46,028 bases of DNA, from the NCBI GenBank assembly GCA_027491335.1, contig JAIXWJ010000054.1:1-46028 (forward strand). Reading direction: 5' to 3'. Under the pieces are notes generated by a model that did not search any database, was not told the origin of the DNA, and saw only the letters and a list, made by a program, of their open reading frames with translations. Below, in pieces: positions 1 to 7,570 of the stretch. This DNA is from Actinomycetes bacterium (GTDB taxonomy: Bacteria > Actinomycetota > Acidimicrobiia > Acidimicrobiales > Ilumatobacteraceae). Position numbers and translations under genes: made by a program. Positions within the stretch are counted from its first letter, which is position 1. Every line of letters begins with the position of its first letter.

Positions 1-14
1 CAGCGCGAACAGAA

Positions 15-33
15 TGTAAACACGCCGTTTACA
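15..33. repeat. Perfect inverted repeat, operator-like
   Basis: TGTAAAC and GTTTACA are separated by five bases (ACGCC), giving a perfect 7-bp dyad that is AT-richer than its surroundings. It lies just beyond the 3' end of the minus-strand NYN gene, so it could be a regulator's operator for a gene outside the window or a weak terminator stem. No U-tract follows it, so an operator is the better guess. Confidence 0.4.
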
Positions 34-51
34 CGCGCCGGACCCTCCGTC

Positions 52-522
52 TCAGACACGGTCCAGATCGGGCAGGTACAGCACTCGGTCGCCGGCCAGC
101 GACCGCAACCTGCGCGAGAGGGCTTGGGGTCGGCTGACCACGGTGACGGGGTATCCGCGCTCGCTCAACAGGTCATGGAGGTCGGCGAATCGATGGTCGC
201 CGCTGCCAATGACGAAGTTGGTGTAACGACCGCGGTCGGCCTCGGTGAGGGCGGCCTCGATGAGAGCCTCGTCGGCCCCGTCGGGACCGGGGCGACGAAC
301 CACGCGGAACGGGTTCCACTTGCTCTGCACGGCGAAGGCGTGCTTGCCGTTGCAACCCGTGCCCACGATGGCGTGGTCGCCGGGACGCAAGCCCGCGGTC
401 TTCATATATGTGGACTGCCATCGTCCGATCACCCAGGGGTCGATCACCCAGGGGTCACCCATGAGGTTGTCGATATCGATGATGTGCAACGGCCGGGGAA
501 GTTTCACGAGTGCCATGTCCAT
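52..522 (-). CDS. NYN/PIN-like domain protein (LabA-type putative nuclease)
   Basis: The 156-residue product looks like a single NYN (PIN-like) domain, a metal-dependent RNase fold. An N-terminal strand ends in the acidic motif IDIDN (residues 15-19). A central segment has GPDGADEAL, and a later strand has IGSGDHRFADLHDLL, matching the family pattern of Asp residues around a GSGD/GDSD turn followed by LxxxG. An ATG at 522 is chosen because the domain begins there; an in-frame extension to 651 has no domain sequence. Residues encoded near 426-455 are a tandem duplication. It diverges from the deacetylase-family gene at 621 across a 98-bp gap. Nuclease activity is inferred from the fold. Confidence 0.72.
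   Translation of the reverse strand: MDMALVKLPRPLHIIDIDNLMGDPWVIDPWVIGRWQSTYMKTAGLRPGDHAIVGTGCNGKHAFAVQSKWNPFRVVRRPGPDGADEALIEAALTEADRGRYTNFVIGSGDHRFADLHDLLSERGYPVTVVSRPQALSRRLRSLAGDRVLYLPDLDRV
426..455. repeat. 15-bp tandem duplication inside the NYN gene
   Basis: CGATCACCCAGGGGT occurs twice without interruption (426-440 and 441-455), followed by a partial third copy. In the minus-strand protein it encodes the repeated five residues DPWVI. The length is a multiple of three, so the frame is kept. Confidence 0.85.
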
Positions 523-620
523 CAAAACGATGTGAAGGCCCCGAAGTGTGCGAACCGGGATTCGTCCCCTCTGAGCAGGGCGAACGCACACATCGATGGA
601 TTCCGGTCGTTTCGAAAGGC

Positions 621-1547
621 ATGAAGATTCCCGTGTATTTCTCGTCCGCATACTCCGTCGACGGGGGTTTCGACACCGTGGGCAAGTCCGCCGTGGTGGC
701 GCACTCGCTGAGCGACGACTCCATCGATGGTGTGGAACTGCTCGAACCGCGCCCGGTGCACATCGAGTTGCTCGAACGAGTCCACGACCCCGACTACGTG
801 CAACAAGTTCTGGCGGGCCGACGCGGTCAGTTCACCGAACACGGCACCGACTTCGTGGCGTCGATCCTGGCGTCCACCGGCGGTGTGGTGGCCGCCGTGG
901 AGTCCGCGTTGGCTCATGGTGGATTCGCGGGTTCGTTGTCGAGCGGTCTGCACCATGCCCGCTACGACCATGATTCGGGTTACTGCACCTTCAACGGTCT
1001 CGTCGTTGGCGCGGTGCGCGCGCTCGACGTGGGCGCGAGGCGCGTGTTGATCATCGACTTCGATGCTCACTGCGGTGGGGGAACGGCCAGCCTCATCGAA
1101 CGACTGAACGACAGTGGGGTCGGAGGCATCGAGCAGGTCGACGTGTCGGTGTCCTCGTTCGACAACTATCCGTCACGGCCCGGCGTCACCTGTCGCGTGG
1201 TCGGCGGCGGCGACTATCTCTCGGCCATCGTGGAGGCCCTGGACTCGGTGATCGATCCCGAATCGATCGACCTCGTCATCTACAACGCGGGCATGGATGC
1301 CCACGAGAACGCCGGCGGGGCGATGGGCGTGAACACCGACGTGATTCGTGAACGTGAATCACGAGTCTTCGAGTGGGCCGCCCGACACGACTGCCCCGTG
1401 GCCTGGGTGCTGGCCGGTGGCTACTCGTCGGCGCGGTTCACGGTGAACGACGTGGCTCGGTTGCACCGCATCACCGTGGAGGAAGCCGCGCGAGTGGCCA
1501 GCACTCAGCCGAAGTCGATGATCACGCCGGCATCGGCCACCGACTGA
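621..1547 (+). CDS. Histone deacetylase family protein (acetylpolyamine amidohydrolase-like)
   Basis: The 308-residue product carries the arginase/deacetylase-fold signature of bacterial class II HDAC-like Zn hydrolases. Visible motifs are the His dyad in LHHARYDHDSGYC (about residues 110-122), the metal motif DFDAHCGGGT (about 146-155, equivalent to the usual D-x-D-x-H) and GMDAHENAGG (about 224-233). Family members remove acetyl groups from polyamines or other small amines; the substrate here is unknown. The ATG at 621 follows GAAAGG and starts directly at the domain (KIPVYFSS). The 3' end overlaps the convergent PPOX gene by 43 bp. Confidence 0.85.
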   Translation: MKIPVYFSSAYSVDGGFDTVGKSAVVAHSLSDDSIDGVELLEPRPVHIELLERVHDPDYVQQVLAGRRGQFTEHGTDFVASILASTGGVVAAVESALAHGGFAGSLSSGLHHARYDHDSGYCTFNGLVVGAVRALDVGARRVLIIDFDAHCGGGTASLIERLNDSGVGGIEQVDVSVSSFDNYPSRPGVTCRVVGGGDYLSAIVEALDSVIDPESIDLVIYNAGMDAHENAGGAMGVNTDVIRERESRVFEWAARHDCPVAWVLAGGYSSARFTVNDVARLHRITVEEAARVASTQPKSMITPASATD

Positions 1548-1900
1548 CGCTTCACCTTCGAGGTGATGGCGGTGGCCCATTCGAGAAGACGGAACTGAAC
1601 GGCGTACTTCTTGCGCATCGCCACGGTCACCGATTCGCAGTCGGCGCCGGTCACCACTCGGGCGGTCGCTTCGATCACCGGAGTGCCCGGCTTCGTGCGC
1701 CCCTTGTAGTCGCACACCTGCAGCGTCACGCGAGGGTTGTTGCGCAGGCGTTTCACCTTGGCCGAGTCGCCGCCGGTGGTGAAACACGCGCCACCATTAC
1801 CGAACGGTGAGATCCAGACCGCGGTGCCGACACCGGAACCGTCGCGCTTGAAGCTGGTGAAAAGAACGTAACGCTCGTTGGCGATCGCGGAGTTCGACAT
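1505..1900 (-). CDS. PPOX-class (F420-dependent type) flavin/deazaflavin-binding protein
   Basis: The 131-residue product has the split-barrel fold pattern of the pyridoxamine-5'-phosphate-oxidase-like superfamily. It opens with a strand (ANERYVLFTSFKRDGS), continues with VGTAVWISPFGNGGACFTT and the typical DSAKVKRLRNNPRVTLQVCDYKGRTKPGTPV segment, and ends in a helix. The length and the K-x-x-R-L-x-x-N-P-R-V motif match actinobacterial F420-dependent PPOX proteins, which reduce small molecules. The cofactor cannot be proven from sequence alone. It lies 14 bp beyond the stop of the helicase gene on the same strand, and its tail overlaps the convergent deacetylase gene. Confidence 0.8.
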   Translation of the reverse strand: MSNSAIANERYVLFTSFKRDGSGVGTAVWISPFGNGGACFTTGGDSAKVKRLRNNPRVTLQVCDYKGRTKPGTPVIEATARVVTGADCESVTVAMRKKYAVQFRLLEWATAITSKVKRQSVADAGVIIDFG

Positions 1901-1914
1901 GTGAGAAATGTAGG

Positions 1915-3657
1915 TCAGCGCTCGTCGCGGTAGCGGCGAATGTTGGCTTTTTTGCCCCGAATCGAGGCGTGCTTCATGGAGCGCAGGATGTTGTCCACGT
2001 CGTCGCCGGGCACTTCGACGATGGAGAACTGATCGCTCACCTTGATGTCGCCGATGTCGCGACCGGAGATGCCGCTCTCGTTGGCGATGGCTCCCACCAG
2101 ATCCTGGGGTCGGATGCCGGCCTTGCGACCGAGCCCGACGTACAGCTTGGCCATGGCCGGACCACCGCGTCCGCGTCCACCACGTTCGAAGCGACCGCCG
2201 TGGTCGGGTCGCTCGTCGCGTCCGAAGCGACTGCTGCGGTCGTTGCGATCGGATCGATCGAATCGATCGCGCGGATCGCGACGATCGCGTTGGTCACGGG
2301 GTTGCGACAGATCGGGGATCTCGACCTCGTCCATGGTGGACTGCTCGGCGTTGTGCGCCAACTTGATGGCCGCCAGTGCGATCTGCTCCACGGAGAACTC
2401 GGAGGACAGTTCGCGCAGCACCGACTCGAAGTGATCGAGTCCGTCGGTGGCCAACGCCTCGCGCATCGTCTCGGTGGTGAGCTCCATTTGGCGAGCGCGC
2501 AAGGCGTCGACCGAGGGCACCTTCTCGAAGGGGATCTTCTGCTTGGTGAGACGCTCGATGTTCTGCAGCTGACGCTGCTCGCGCGGCTCGGCCAACGTGA
2601 TGGCCACACCGGCGCGACCGGCGCGACCGACTCGACCGATGCGGTGCACGTAGGACTCGGGGGCCGAGGGCACGTCGTAGTTCACGACGTGGGTGAGGTG
2701 GTCGATGTCGAGCCCGCGGGCGGCCACGTCGGTGGCGATCAACAAGTCGGCGGTGCCGGCGCGCACGCGACCCATGACGCGATCACGCTGTTCCTGGTCC
2801 ATTCCGCCGTGAAGGGCCTCGGCTCGATAACCACGGCCGTTGAGGGTTTCGGTGAGTTGGTCCACCTCGCCGCGGGTGCGGCAGAACACGATGGCCGCTT
2901 CGGGGGCCTCGATGTCGAGGATGCGTCCGAGCGCGGCCGCCTTGTGATGGCGGGGGATGAGGTACGCGGTCTGCTTGACGAGCGGAGAGGTGCCCGACTG
3001 GGAGGTGGAGCGTTCGATGGTGACGCGAACCGGGTTGCGCTGATGGCGACGCGCGATGGCGTCGATGCGCGGGGGCATGGTGGCCGAGAACAGAACGGTC
3101 TGACGTTCCTTCGGCGTCGCCTCGAGAATGGCCTCCAGGTCCTCGGCGAATCCCATGTCGAGCATCTCGTCCGCTTCGTCGAGCACGACCATGGCGATGC
3201 CGTCGAGCTCGAGGGTGTTCTTGCGGATGTGATCGAGCGCGCGACCTGGCGTGGCCACGACGACGTGGCATCCGCGACGAAGCGCATCGATCTGGCGACC
3301 GATGGGCTGTCCGCCGTAGATGGGAACGCAACGCGCGCGCAGATCGTGTCCGTACTTGTAGACGGCCTCGGAAACCTGCATGGCCAATTCGCGCGTGGGC
3401 ACCAGCACCAACGCCACGGGCGAGGGCCGGTCCTCGTTGGGATCGAGCAGTTGCAGAATGGGCAACGCGAAGGCCGCGGTCTTGCCGGTTCCGGTGGCCG
3501 CTTGACCGAGCAAGTCCTTGCCGGCAACGAGATGCGGGATGGCCTCGCGTTGAATGGGAGTGGGTTCTTCGTAGCCCAGACCCGACAGGGCCTTGAGTAG
3601 TTCGGTTCTCAGACCCAGATCGGCAAAGCCGGATTCCACGCTGCGTTCGTTTTCCAT
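1915..3657 (-). CDS. deaD: DEAD-box ATP-dependent RNA helicase with DbpA-type RNA-binding C-terminus
   Basis: The 580-residue product has all helicase motifs in order: Q motif GYEEPTPIQ (28-36), Walker A ATGTGKT (54-60), PTRELA (87-92), TPGR (136-139), DEAD (160-163), SAT (191-193), RGLDID and HRIGRVGRAG (about 320). A strongly charged Arg/Asp linker (about 445-500, RDR/RGG-like) leads to a C-terminal domain (AKLYVGLGRKAGI... to residue 580) of the DbpA/CsdA RNA-binding type. Such enzymes unwind structured RNA in ribosome assembly and cold adaptation. The ATG at 3657 is preceded by GGAGAA. The DNA coding for the linker (about 2215-2300) is full of short GATCG-like repeats. Confidence 0.96.
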   Translation of the reverse strand: MENERSVESGFADLGLRTELLKALSGLGYEEPTPIQREAIPHLVAGKDLLGQAATGTGKTAAFALPILQLLDPNEDRPSPVALVLVPTRELAMQVSEAVYKYGHDLRARCVPIYGGQPIGRQIDALRRGCHVVVATPGRALDHIRKNTLELDGIAMVVLDEADEMLDMGFAEDLEAILEATPKERQTVLFSATMPPRIDAIARRHQRNPVRVTIERSTSQSGTSPLVKQTAYLIPRHHKAAALGRILDIEAPEAAIVFCRTRGEVDQLTETLNGRGYRAEALHGGMDQEQRDRVMGRVRAGTADLLIATDVAARGLDIDHLTHVVNYDVPSAPESYVHRIGRVGRAGRAGVAITLAEPREQRQLQNIERLTKQKIPFEKVPSVDALRARQMELTTETMREALATDGLDHFESVLRELSSEFSVEQIALAAIKLAHNAEQSTMDEVEIPDLSQPRDQRDRRDPRDRFDRSDRNDRSSRFGRDERPDHGGRFERGGRGRGGPAMAKLYVGLGRKAGIRPQDLVGAIANESGISGRDIGDIKVSDQFSIVEVPGDDVDNILRSMKHASIRGKKANIRRYRDER

Positions 3658-3784
3658 GAGCGTTTCTCCTGCTCTGTGCGGCACTCAATCCTACGGCAGT
3701 GCCGCACGGAGCGGGCGTATGTGTGTGGACGCACGATGCCGGACAAATCTCCGGGGTCGTTCACCCCGGTCGCGTTCGCGCGAT

Positions 3785-4432
3785 TCACACGTCCCAGTCG
3801 TCGCGAAGTCGATCCACGATCTTTTGGGCGTGACCGAGCGCGATCGAGGCCCGTTCGCGGCGGATTCCCATCTTTCGGGCGGCATCGGTGACGCTGTAGC
3901 CCTCCAGATTGACCAACATGAACACTTCCCGCTGTATCGGATTCAACGCCGTGAGCATGGCTTGCGTCATCATCTGATGCTCGTTGTCGCGAGCCACGTC
4001 GACGCCGGAGTCGAGTTTCTCGATGAGTGACAGCCCATCGGAGGAATCGTTGTCACCGTCCTCGAAATCCTTCGCGGGAACCGTGTGCGTCGGTGCATAA
4101 CCGGAAGGTCCCCACCCGGCTTGATCCAGATACTCCATGAACATGGACTTGTCGATCGCGTTGGCATCGAACGGTCTCAGCGGAGACTGACGGTGCTGCG
4201 CCCGGATGAACTCGATGAAGCGTTGCTTGGTGGCCACGCTCACGATGGCGGCCGGCGAGTAGGCCTCCATCAGCTTGGGTCGATTGAGCAACCACTCGCA
4301 GAAGTACTGGGTGATGTCGTCGGCTTCCTGGACGCGCACCTCGCCGCGCTGAATCATGCGGCCGAGTCGACGGGCGAGCAGTTTCAGGATCTGCTCGAAG
4401 TAGTCGTCCTTGTCGAACGGATACGGATTCAT
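3785..4432 (-). CDS. Atypical sigma-70-like protein (sigma-like 1)
   Basis: The 215-residue product resembles an ECF-sized sigma factor. An N-terminal helical segment (EADDITQYFCEWLLNRP) is followed by a region-2-like part with KQRFIEFIRAQHRQ. After a poorly conserved acidic middle, region 4 is clear: LNPIQREVFMLVNLEGYSVTDAARKMGIRRERAS, with the regular LTPxQREVF...A...G helix-turn-helix pattern. The ATG at 4432 has AAAGGA seven bases upstream; a longer frame to 4828 overlaps the macrodomain gene and is discarded. It is the third gene of a minus-strand run after sigma-like 2 and the MerR-macrodomain gene. The target promoters are unknown, and a degenerate regulator that no longer binds core polymerase is possible. 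Confidence 0.7.
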   Translation of the reverse strand: MNPYPFDKDDYFEQILKLLARRLGRMIQRGEVRVQEADDITQYFCEWLLNRPKLMEAYSPAAIVSVATKQRFIEFIRAQHRQSPLRPFDANAIDKSMFMEYLDQAGWGPSGYAPTHTVPAKDFEDGDNDSSDGLSLIEKLDSGVDVARDNEHQMMTQAMLTALNPIQREVFMLVNLEGYSVTDAARKMGIRRERASIALGHAQKIVDRLRDDWDV

Positions 4433-4561
4433 GGGATGTCCTTTCGCGGGGAAGCCGGGGTGATTGGAGTGGTTGGAGTTGTCGAAGGTGTTGGCGGGAG
4501 TGCCCTTTCTGTGATGCGGTGTCGGTCGACACCGGTGTCTGGTGGACTCGGCAAGAACGAT

Positions 4562-4581
4562 CGAGACGATCGAAAACGTGC
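4562..4581 (-). promoter_or_regulatory. Shared 20-bp element, copy A (upstream of sigma-like 1)
   Basis: Plus-strand CGAGACGATCGAAAACGTGC lies between the MerR-macrodomain stop and the sigma-like 1 start, about 130 bp before that start. It matches copy B (16559-16578, immediately upstream of the ADP-ribosylglycohydrolase-phosphatase gene) at 18 of 20 positions, in the same orientation to the downstream gene. A common operator or promoter element is inferred. Confidence 0.5.
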
Positions 4582-4599
4582 GCGAGAGCGTGGCCCCGG

Positions 4600-5766
4600 T
4601 TACCCGGTGCTGCGAACGCGTTGCAGGGCGTCGATCATCTGATCGAAGGCCCGTCGGCTGATGGTGCGAAAGCGCACCACCTGCACGTCGGTGGCGGTGT
4701 CGAGCAACGTTCGGAACGCCACTTCGAACACGTGCGGGCTGGGGAATCCGAAGATGCCCGATGAAATGGCCGGGGTCACCAACTGATGAATCCCTCGTTC
4801 GTCGGCGGTCGCCAAAACGGCTCGCCACGTACGGGCCAGCAACTCGTCCTCACCGTGCATCGACACCGTATGGCCGCTCTTGTCGTACGGACTCATCCAG
4901 CGAGGACCATGGGCGTGAATGATGCCCTCGAATCCGATTCCTGCCCCCCGACCGGCGCCGGTGAACACCGCGGTGCCCGGAGCGAGTTTTCTGAAGCCGG
5001 CCGCGGCGAGTTGTTGACGTTCGCGACCGAGTTCGTCGTGCCCGCACACTTCCCAGATGCGCGCCGACGCACCGCCTCCGGCGGTGACCTCGGCATCGGA
5101 GGAGTTCACGATGCCACCGCTGAACGGCGACGCGATGTCGGCCAATTCGATTTCGATTTTCAAGGTGCCGGTGTTGGCCGGCATGGACGCGGCGGCCAAC
5201 GGAGCGAAAAATGTGTTCACCACTCGCACGAGTTCGCGCACCGCGTCCTCGGACGGCGCGACGCCGGTGCCCTGCAATGTGACGTCCTCACGCAACGTCA
5301 CGGTCCACGACTTCTCGACCCGAGGCGTGCTGAACGAGGAGTCGATCGACGACAGGACGATCTCATCGGTGATCGGGCTCATCATCGAGTTCAGTTCGGT
5401 GAAGAGCATCTTGCGCACCGATAGGTCGTCGTCGTGCGACGGACGCGAGCTCTCGCGAATCTCGCGACCACCCAGATCGGCCACGGTCTTGCCGGCGTCC
5501 AGTTGGCCCTTGATGTTGACCAAAGTGGCCACGTCGTCGTCCGTGAAGAAGCGCTGATTGCCCTTGTGCGTCAGCGAGCGTTGCCGGATCTCGGGAAGCT
5601 GGTTGACCATCAACCCTTTGGTGAACAAGCCGCGCTGAATGTAGAACCGCACCGCGCGCACCGTGAGATCACCGATGTTGAGCGAGCTCGCTCGTGCATT
5701 GGCGCGCTCGACCAACTCGGTGATGTCGAAGTAATCGACGTCGGCGTCCGGCTCGGAGTTCTTCAC
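4600..5766 (-). CDS. MerR-type HTH / macrodomain fusion protein
   Basis: The product is 388 residues, numbered here from the in-frame GTG at 5778. Residues about 15-105 form a MerR-like winged HTH (LTVRAVRFYIQRGLF, then FFTDDDVATLVNIKGQLDAGKTV). Residues about 118-200 are an unrecognised linker domain. Residues about 205-388 are a macrodomain, with GGIVNSSDAEVTAGGGASA at 221-239 (the ADP-ribose-binding NxxN...GGG loop), PGTAVFTGAG, IIHAHGPRW and AISSGIFGFP (337-346). Macrodomains bind or hydrolyse ADP-ribose derivatives, so an ADP-ribose-responsive transcription factor is the inferred role. The GTG at 5766 is preferred because AGGAG lies 11 bases upstream; GTG 5778 would overlap the sigma-like 2 stop by 10 bp. 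Coupling to sigma-like 2 is almost certain. Confidence 0.82.
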   Translation of the reverse strand: MKNSEPDADVDYFDITELVERANARASSLNIGDLTVRAVRFYIQRGLFTKGLMVNQLPEIRQRSLTHKGNQRFFTDDDVATLVNIKGQLDAGKTVADLGGREIRESSRPSHDDDLSVRKMLFTELNSMMSPITDEIVLSSIDSSFSTPRVEKSWTVTLREDVTLQGTGVAPSEDAVRELVRVVNTFFAPLAAASMPANTGTLKIEIELADIASPFSGGIVNSSDAEVTAGGGASARIWEVCGHDELGRERQQLAAAGFRKLAPGTAVFTGAGRGAGIGFEGIIHAHGPRWMSPYDKSGHTVSMHGEDELLARTWRAVLATADERGIHQLVTPAISSGIFGFPSPHVFEVAFRTLLDTATDVQVVRFRTISRRAFDQMIDALQRVRSTG

Positions 5767-5768
5767 GC

Positions 5769-6371
5769 TCAGTTCCACTCCTGAATGAACACCGACATGG
5801 CGACCCTGGCTTTGCCCAGCTCACGCTGAGTCCACTCCCGCTTGTAGCCCAACATCTTGGCCACCTCCACCACCTTGTACTGCAGTCCTTCGACCAAGAC
5901 GAAGATCTCCTGTTGCGCGGGAGTCAACACGCCCAAGGTGCGGCTGATGAGGTCGTTGTCCTGAATGCGCTCCAACCAAACCTCGTCACCGGTGAGGGTG
6001 TCGCCGAAGGTGAATTCGTCGCCCTCGTCGTCGGTGAACAGAACATGGTCCAGGGACCAAACGGCATTGCGAACCTTGCCGCTCTTGGGGTCGTACTTGC
6101 CCTGGGGGAGTTGACGGCCCTGCTGACGGTGCCAGTCCGTCAGGCGGTTGGCGAAGCTCGCCGACGCCAGCGCTGCCGGAACGTAGCGCTCGATCAGATC
6201 CGGTCGACCCCAGGCCCACAAGAGGAAGTACTGGACGAAGTCCTCGGCATCCTCGAGGAGCAACTGGGTGCGCTTGGCCGTCATACGGAACAAGATCGGT
6301 TCCAACTCGGCCAAGTAAGCGTTCACATCGTTCGGCTCGCTCAGTGCGGTGATTTTCTGGTTCGTTGTCAT
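5769..6371 (-). CDS. Atypical sigma-70-like protein (sigma-like 2)
   Basis: The 200-residue product is related in layout to the sigma-like proteins at 3785-4432 and 10821-11372. Region-2-like sequence EDAEDFVQYFLLWAWGRPDLIERYVPAALASASFANRLTDW parallels the equivalent part of sigma-like 1 (DDITQYFCEWLLNRPKLMEAYSPAAIVSVATKQRFIEF). Region 4 reads LTPAQQEIFVLVEGLQYKVVEVAKMLGYKREW. The ATG at 6371 has GAGGAAAC at good spacing, so it is preferred over the ATG at 6389. It is the first gene of the run sigma-like 2, MerR-macrodomain, sigma-like 1. A strong promoter candidate lies about 160 bp upstream. Its partner promoters and any anti-sigma factor are not evident. Confidence 0.7.
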   Translation of the reverse strand: MTTNQKITALSEPNDVNAYLAELEPILFRMTAKRTQLLLEDAEDFVQYFLLWAWGRPDLIERYVPAALASASFANRLTDWHRQQGRQLPQGKYDPKSGKVRNAVWSLDHVLFTDDEGDEFTFGDTLTGDEVWLERIQDNDLISRTLGVLTPAQQEIFVLVEGLQYKVVEVAKMLGYKREWTQRELGKARVAMSVFIQEWN

Positions 6372-6527
6372 GTTGTCGTTTCCTCTCATTGTCTCGTTCG
6401 GGTCTGGCTGGTTCTTGTCGAGCTTCGGATGGCGCTGGTCGCCCCGTTGATCTGGACGGTGGTTCGGGTTGGTCGTGCCGGTTGTTCTCCTTTGTGTTGC
6501 GCGAGGGCCGACCCCGCGGTGAGTGTC

Positions 6528-6556
6528 AGGTTAATCACCTAATCTATACCTGTCAA
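6528..6556 (-). promoter_or_regulatory. Sigma-70-type promoter for the sigma-like 2 / MerR-macrodomain operon
   Basis: On the minus strand a perfect -35 hexamer TTGACA (6556-6551) is followed after exactly 17 bases by TAACCT (6533-6528), a fair -10 hexamer. It points to the sigma-like 2 gene and lies in the AT-rich gap. This suggests the housekeeping sigma factor starts the operon. Confidence 0.55.
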
Positions 6557-6643
6557 GCACCCGACGCTACCTAGCATCTTGACACCCGACAACCTCCGAA
6601 AGAATTTTGTTGTCATTCTTTGTTGGCAAATGTATTGTAGCAC

Positions 6644-6655
6644 ACGGGTGTGACA
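6644..6655 (-). promoter_or_regulatory. TGYCACACCCST box, third copy
   Basis: The minus strand reads TGTCACACCCGT, matching the first twelve bases of the boxes at 10729 and 16702 except at two positions. A TACAAT hexamer follows four bases later on the same strand. This copy is the weakest of the three and may be chance. Confidence 0.25.
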
Positions 6656-6692
6656 CAGATCGAATCCGGCGCATCACCCCTGCTCAGGGGCC

Positions 6693-7508
6693 TCACCAAG
6701 CGTTCGGATCGCCAAAATCGTCGTCGAAGCCCTCATCGGACTGCTCATCATCCGGATACTCCTCCAGCGGGCACGGACCCTCGTGCGCATCGTGGACCTC
6801 CAGAAAACAGGCCCATTCGGCCCACACGGAGTCGTTCGGCCACATGGCGCGTCGCACCAGCGGGAACCGCACATCGAGGGGGAGCAACTCGACCAAATCC
6901 ACCACGCAATCGATGGCCAGATCGTCATGGGAGGGGTGAAGATCGCAGCGTTGGGTGATCTCGCCCACCTCGTCCAGAGAGTTGTACACGCTGGCCTGAA
7001 CGAACCATTCGCCCGCCGGCGCATCGTGGATGAGGCGCGCGGCATCGGCGACGTGGGCCACCACGTCGTAGGTGGAGGAGTAGGCCGGTTGTTCGTAGAC
7101 CCAATCGCACGGATGAACGAAACCGCACTCGCGACACGCCACCCGTTGGAATTTCCGGTCGACCACGGCGTCGGCCCGCCAGCCATGGTCGATGAGGATG
7201 TCCTGAAGTCGTTCGGGGACCTCACCGAAATGTCGATCGGGTCGGCCGCACAGAGTCGCGGACCAGCGCCGACGATCGCCGCGAATACGTAGGTGTTCGT
7301 TGGTGAAATACGCGTCGGGTCGCGGAAAGACGTCGATGACGACGGTGCCTTCGTACCACCGTGTGAGTCGGTCCATTCCGTCGACGATGTGGGCCAGGAC
7401 GTAGTCGGGGGTGCGGTCGGCGGACGTGACGTACCACCGGCGCAACACGTTGGCCTCGCTCACGTCCCAGTCGAGAGCACGATCGATGATGTCTCGAGAA
7501 AGTCGCAT
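6693..7508 (-). CDS. Uncharacterised protein with a Cys cluster and acidic tail
   Basis: The 271-residue product is not a family I recognise. It starts with RLSRDIIDRALDWDVSEANVLRRWYVTS. In the middle it has CRECGFVHPC (about residues 125-134) and a later CDLHP, which could form a zinc-binding knuckle. It ends in a very acidic tail rich in Asp and Glu. No signal peptide or membrane segment is visible, so it is probably cytoplasmic. The ATG at 7508 lies just before a GC-rich 22-bp tandem duplication. It is on the same strand as the sigma-like/macrodomain operon but separated from it by 321 bp. The function is unknown. Confidence 0.7.
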   Translation of the reverse strand: MRLSRDIIDRALDWDVSEANVLRRWYVTSADRTPDYVLAHIVDGMDRLTRWYEGTVVIDVFPRPDAYFTNEHLRIRGDRRRWSATLCGRPDRHFGEVPERLQDILIDHGWRADAVVDRKFQRVACRECGFVHPCDWVYEQPAYSSTYDVVAHVADAARLIHDAPAGEWFVQASVYNSLDEVGEITQRCDLHPSHDDLAIDCVVDLVELLPLDVRFPLVRRAMWPNDSVWAEWACFLEVHDAHEGPCPLEEYPDDEQSDEGFDDDFGDPNAW

Positions 7509-7526
7509 GGGGTCGCGATCATGCCC

Positions 7527-7570
7527 GGGGGGTGGCGGGAGGTTCGGTGGGGGGTGGCGGGAGGTTCGGT
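7527..7570. repeat. Two perfect 22-bp tandem copies
   Basis: The G-rich unit beginning GGGGGGTGGCGGGAGGTTCG is present at 7527-7548 and again, identical, at 7549-7570. It fills the gap between the stop of the small membrane-protein gene and the start of the Cys-cluster gene, so it sits in the upstream region of the latter. The G-runs could form a quadruplex; a recent slippage duplication is the simplest origin. Confidence 0.9.

Larger units (their letters stand above)
6372..6692. other. Long AT-rich intergenic region upstream of sigma-like 2
   Basis: This 321-bp stretch is markedly AT-richer than its neighbours, especially at 6530-6650, and holds no convincing gene. It contains the minus-strand promoter candidate at 6528-6556 and a TGTCACACCCGT box on the minus strand (6644-6655), followed by TACAAT. 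The long leader of about 155 bases between the promoter and the sigma-like 2 start could hold further control sites. Confidence 0.5.

Noticed and set aside
124-624. Long plus-strand open frames opposite the NYN gene
   Set aside because: They are antisense shadows in GC-rich DNA with no domain sequence; the minus-strand frame has the NYN motifs.
1969-3600. 543-codon plus-strand frame opposite the DEAD-box helicase
   Set aside because: The minus strand encodes every helicase motif; the plus frame is a low-complexity Gly/Val/Ala/Asp shadow.
6579-6607. Plus-strand TTGACA at 6579-6584 as a promoter
   Set aside because: The hexamer at 17-bp spacing (GAATTT) is poor and no plus-strand gene follows.
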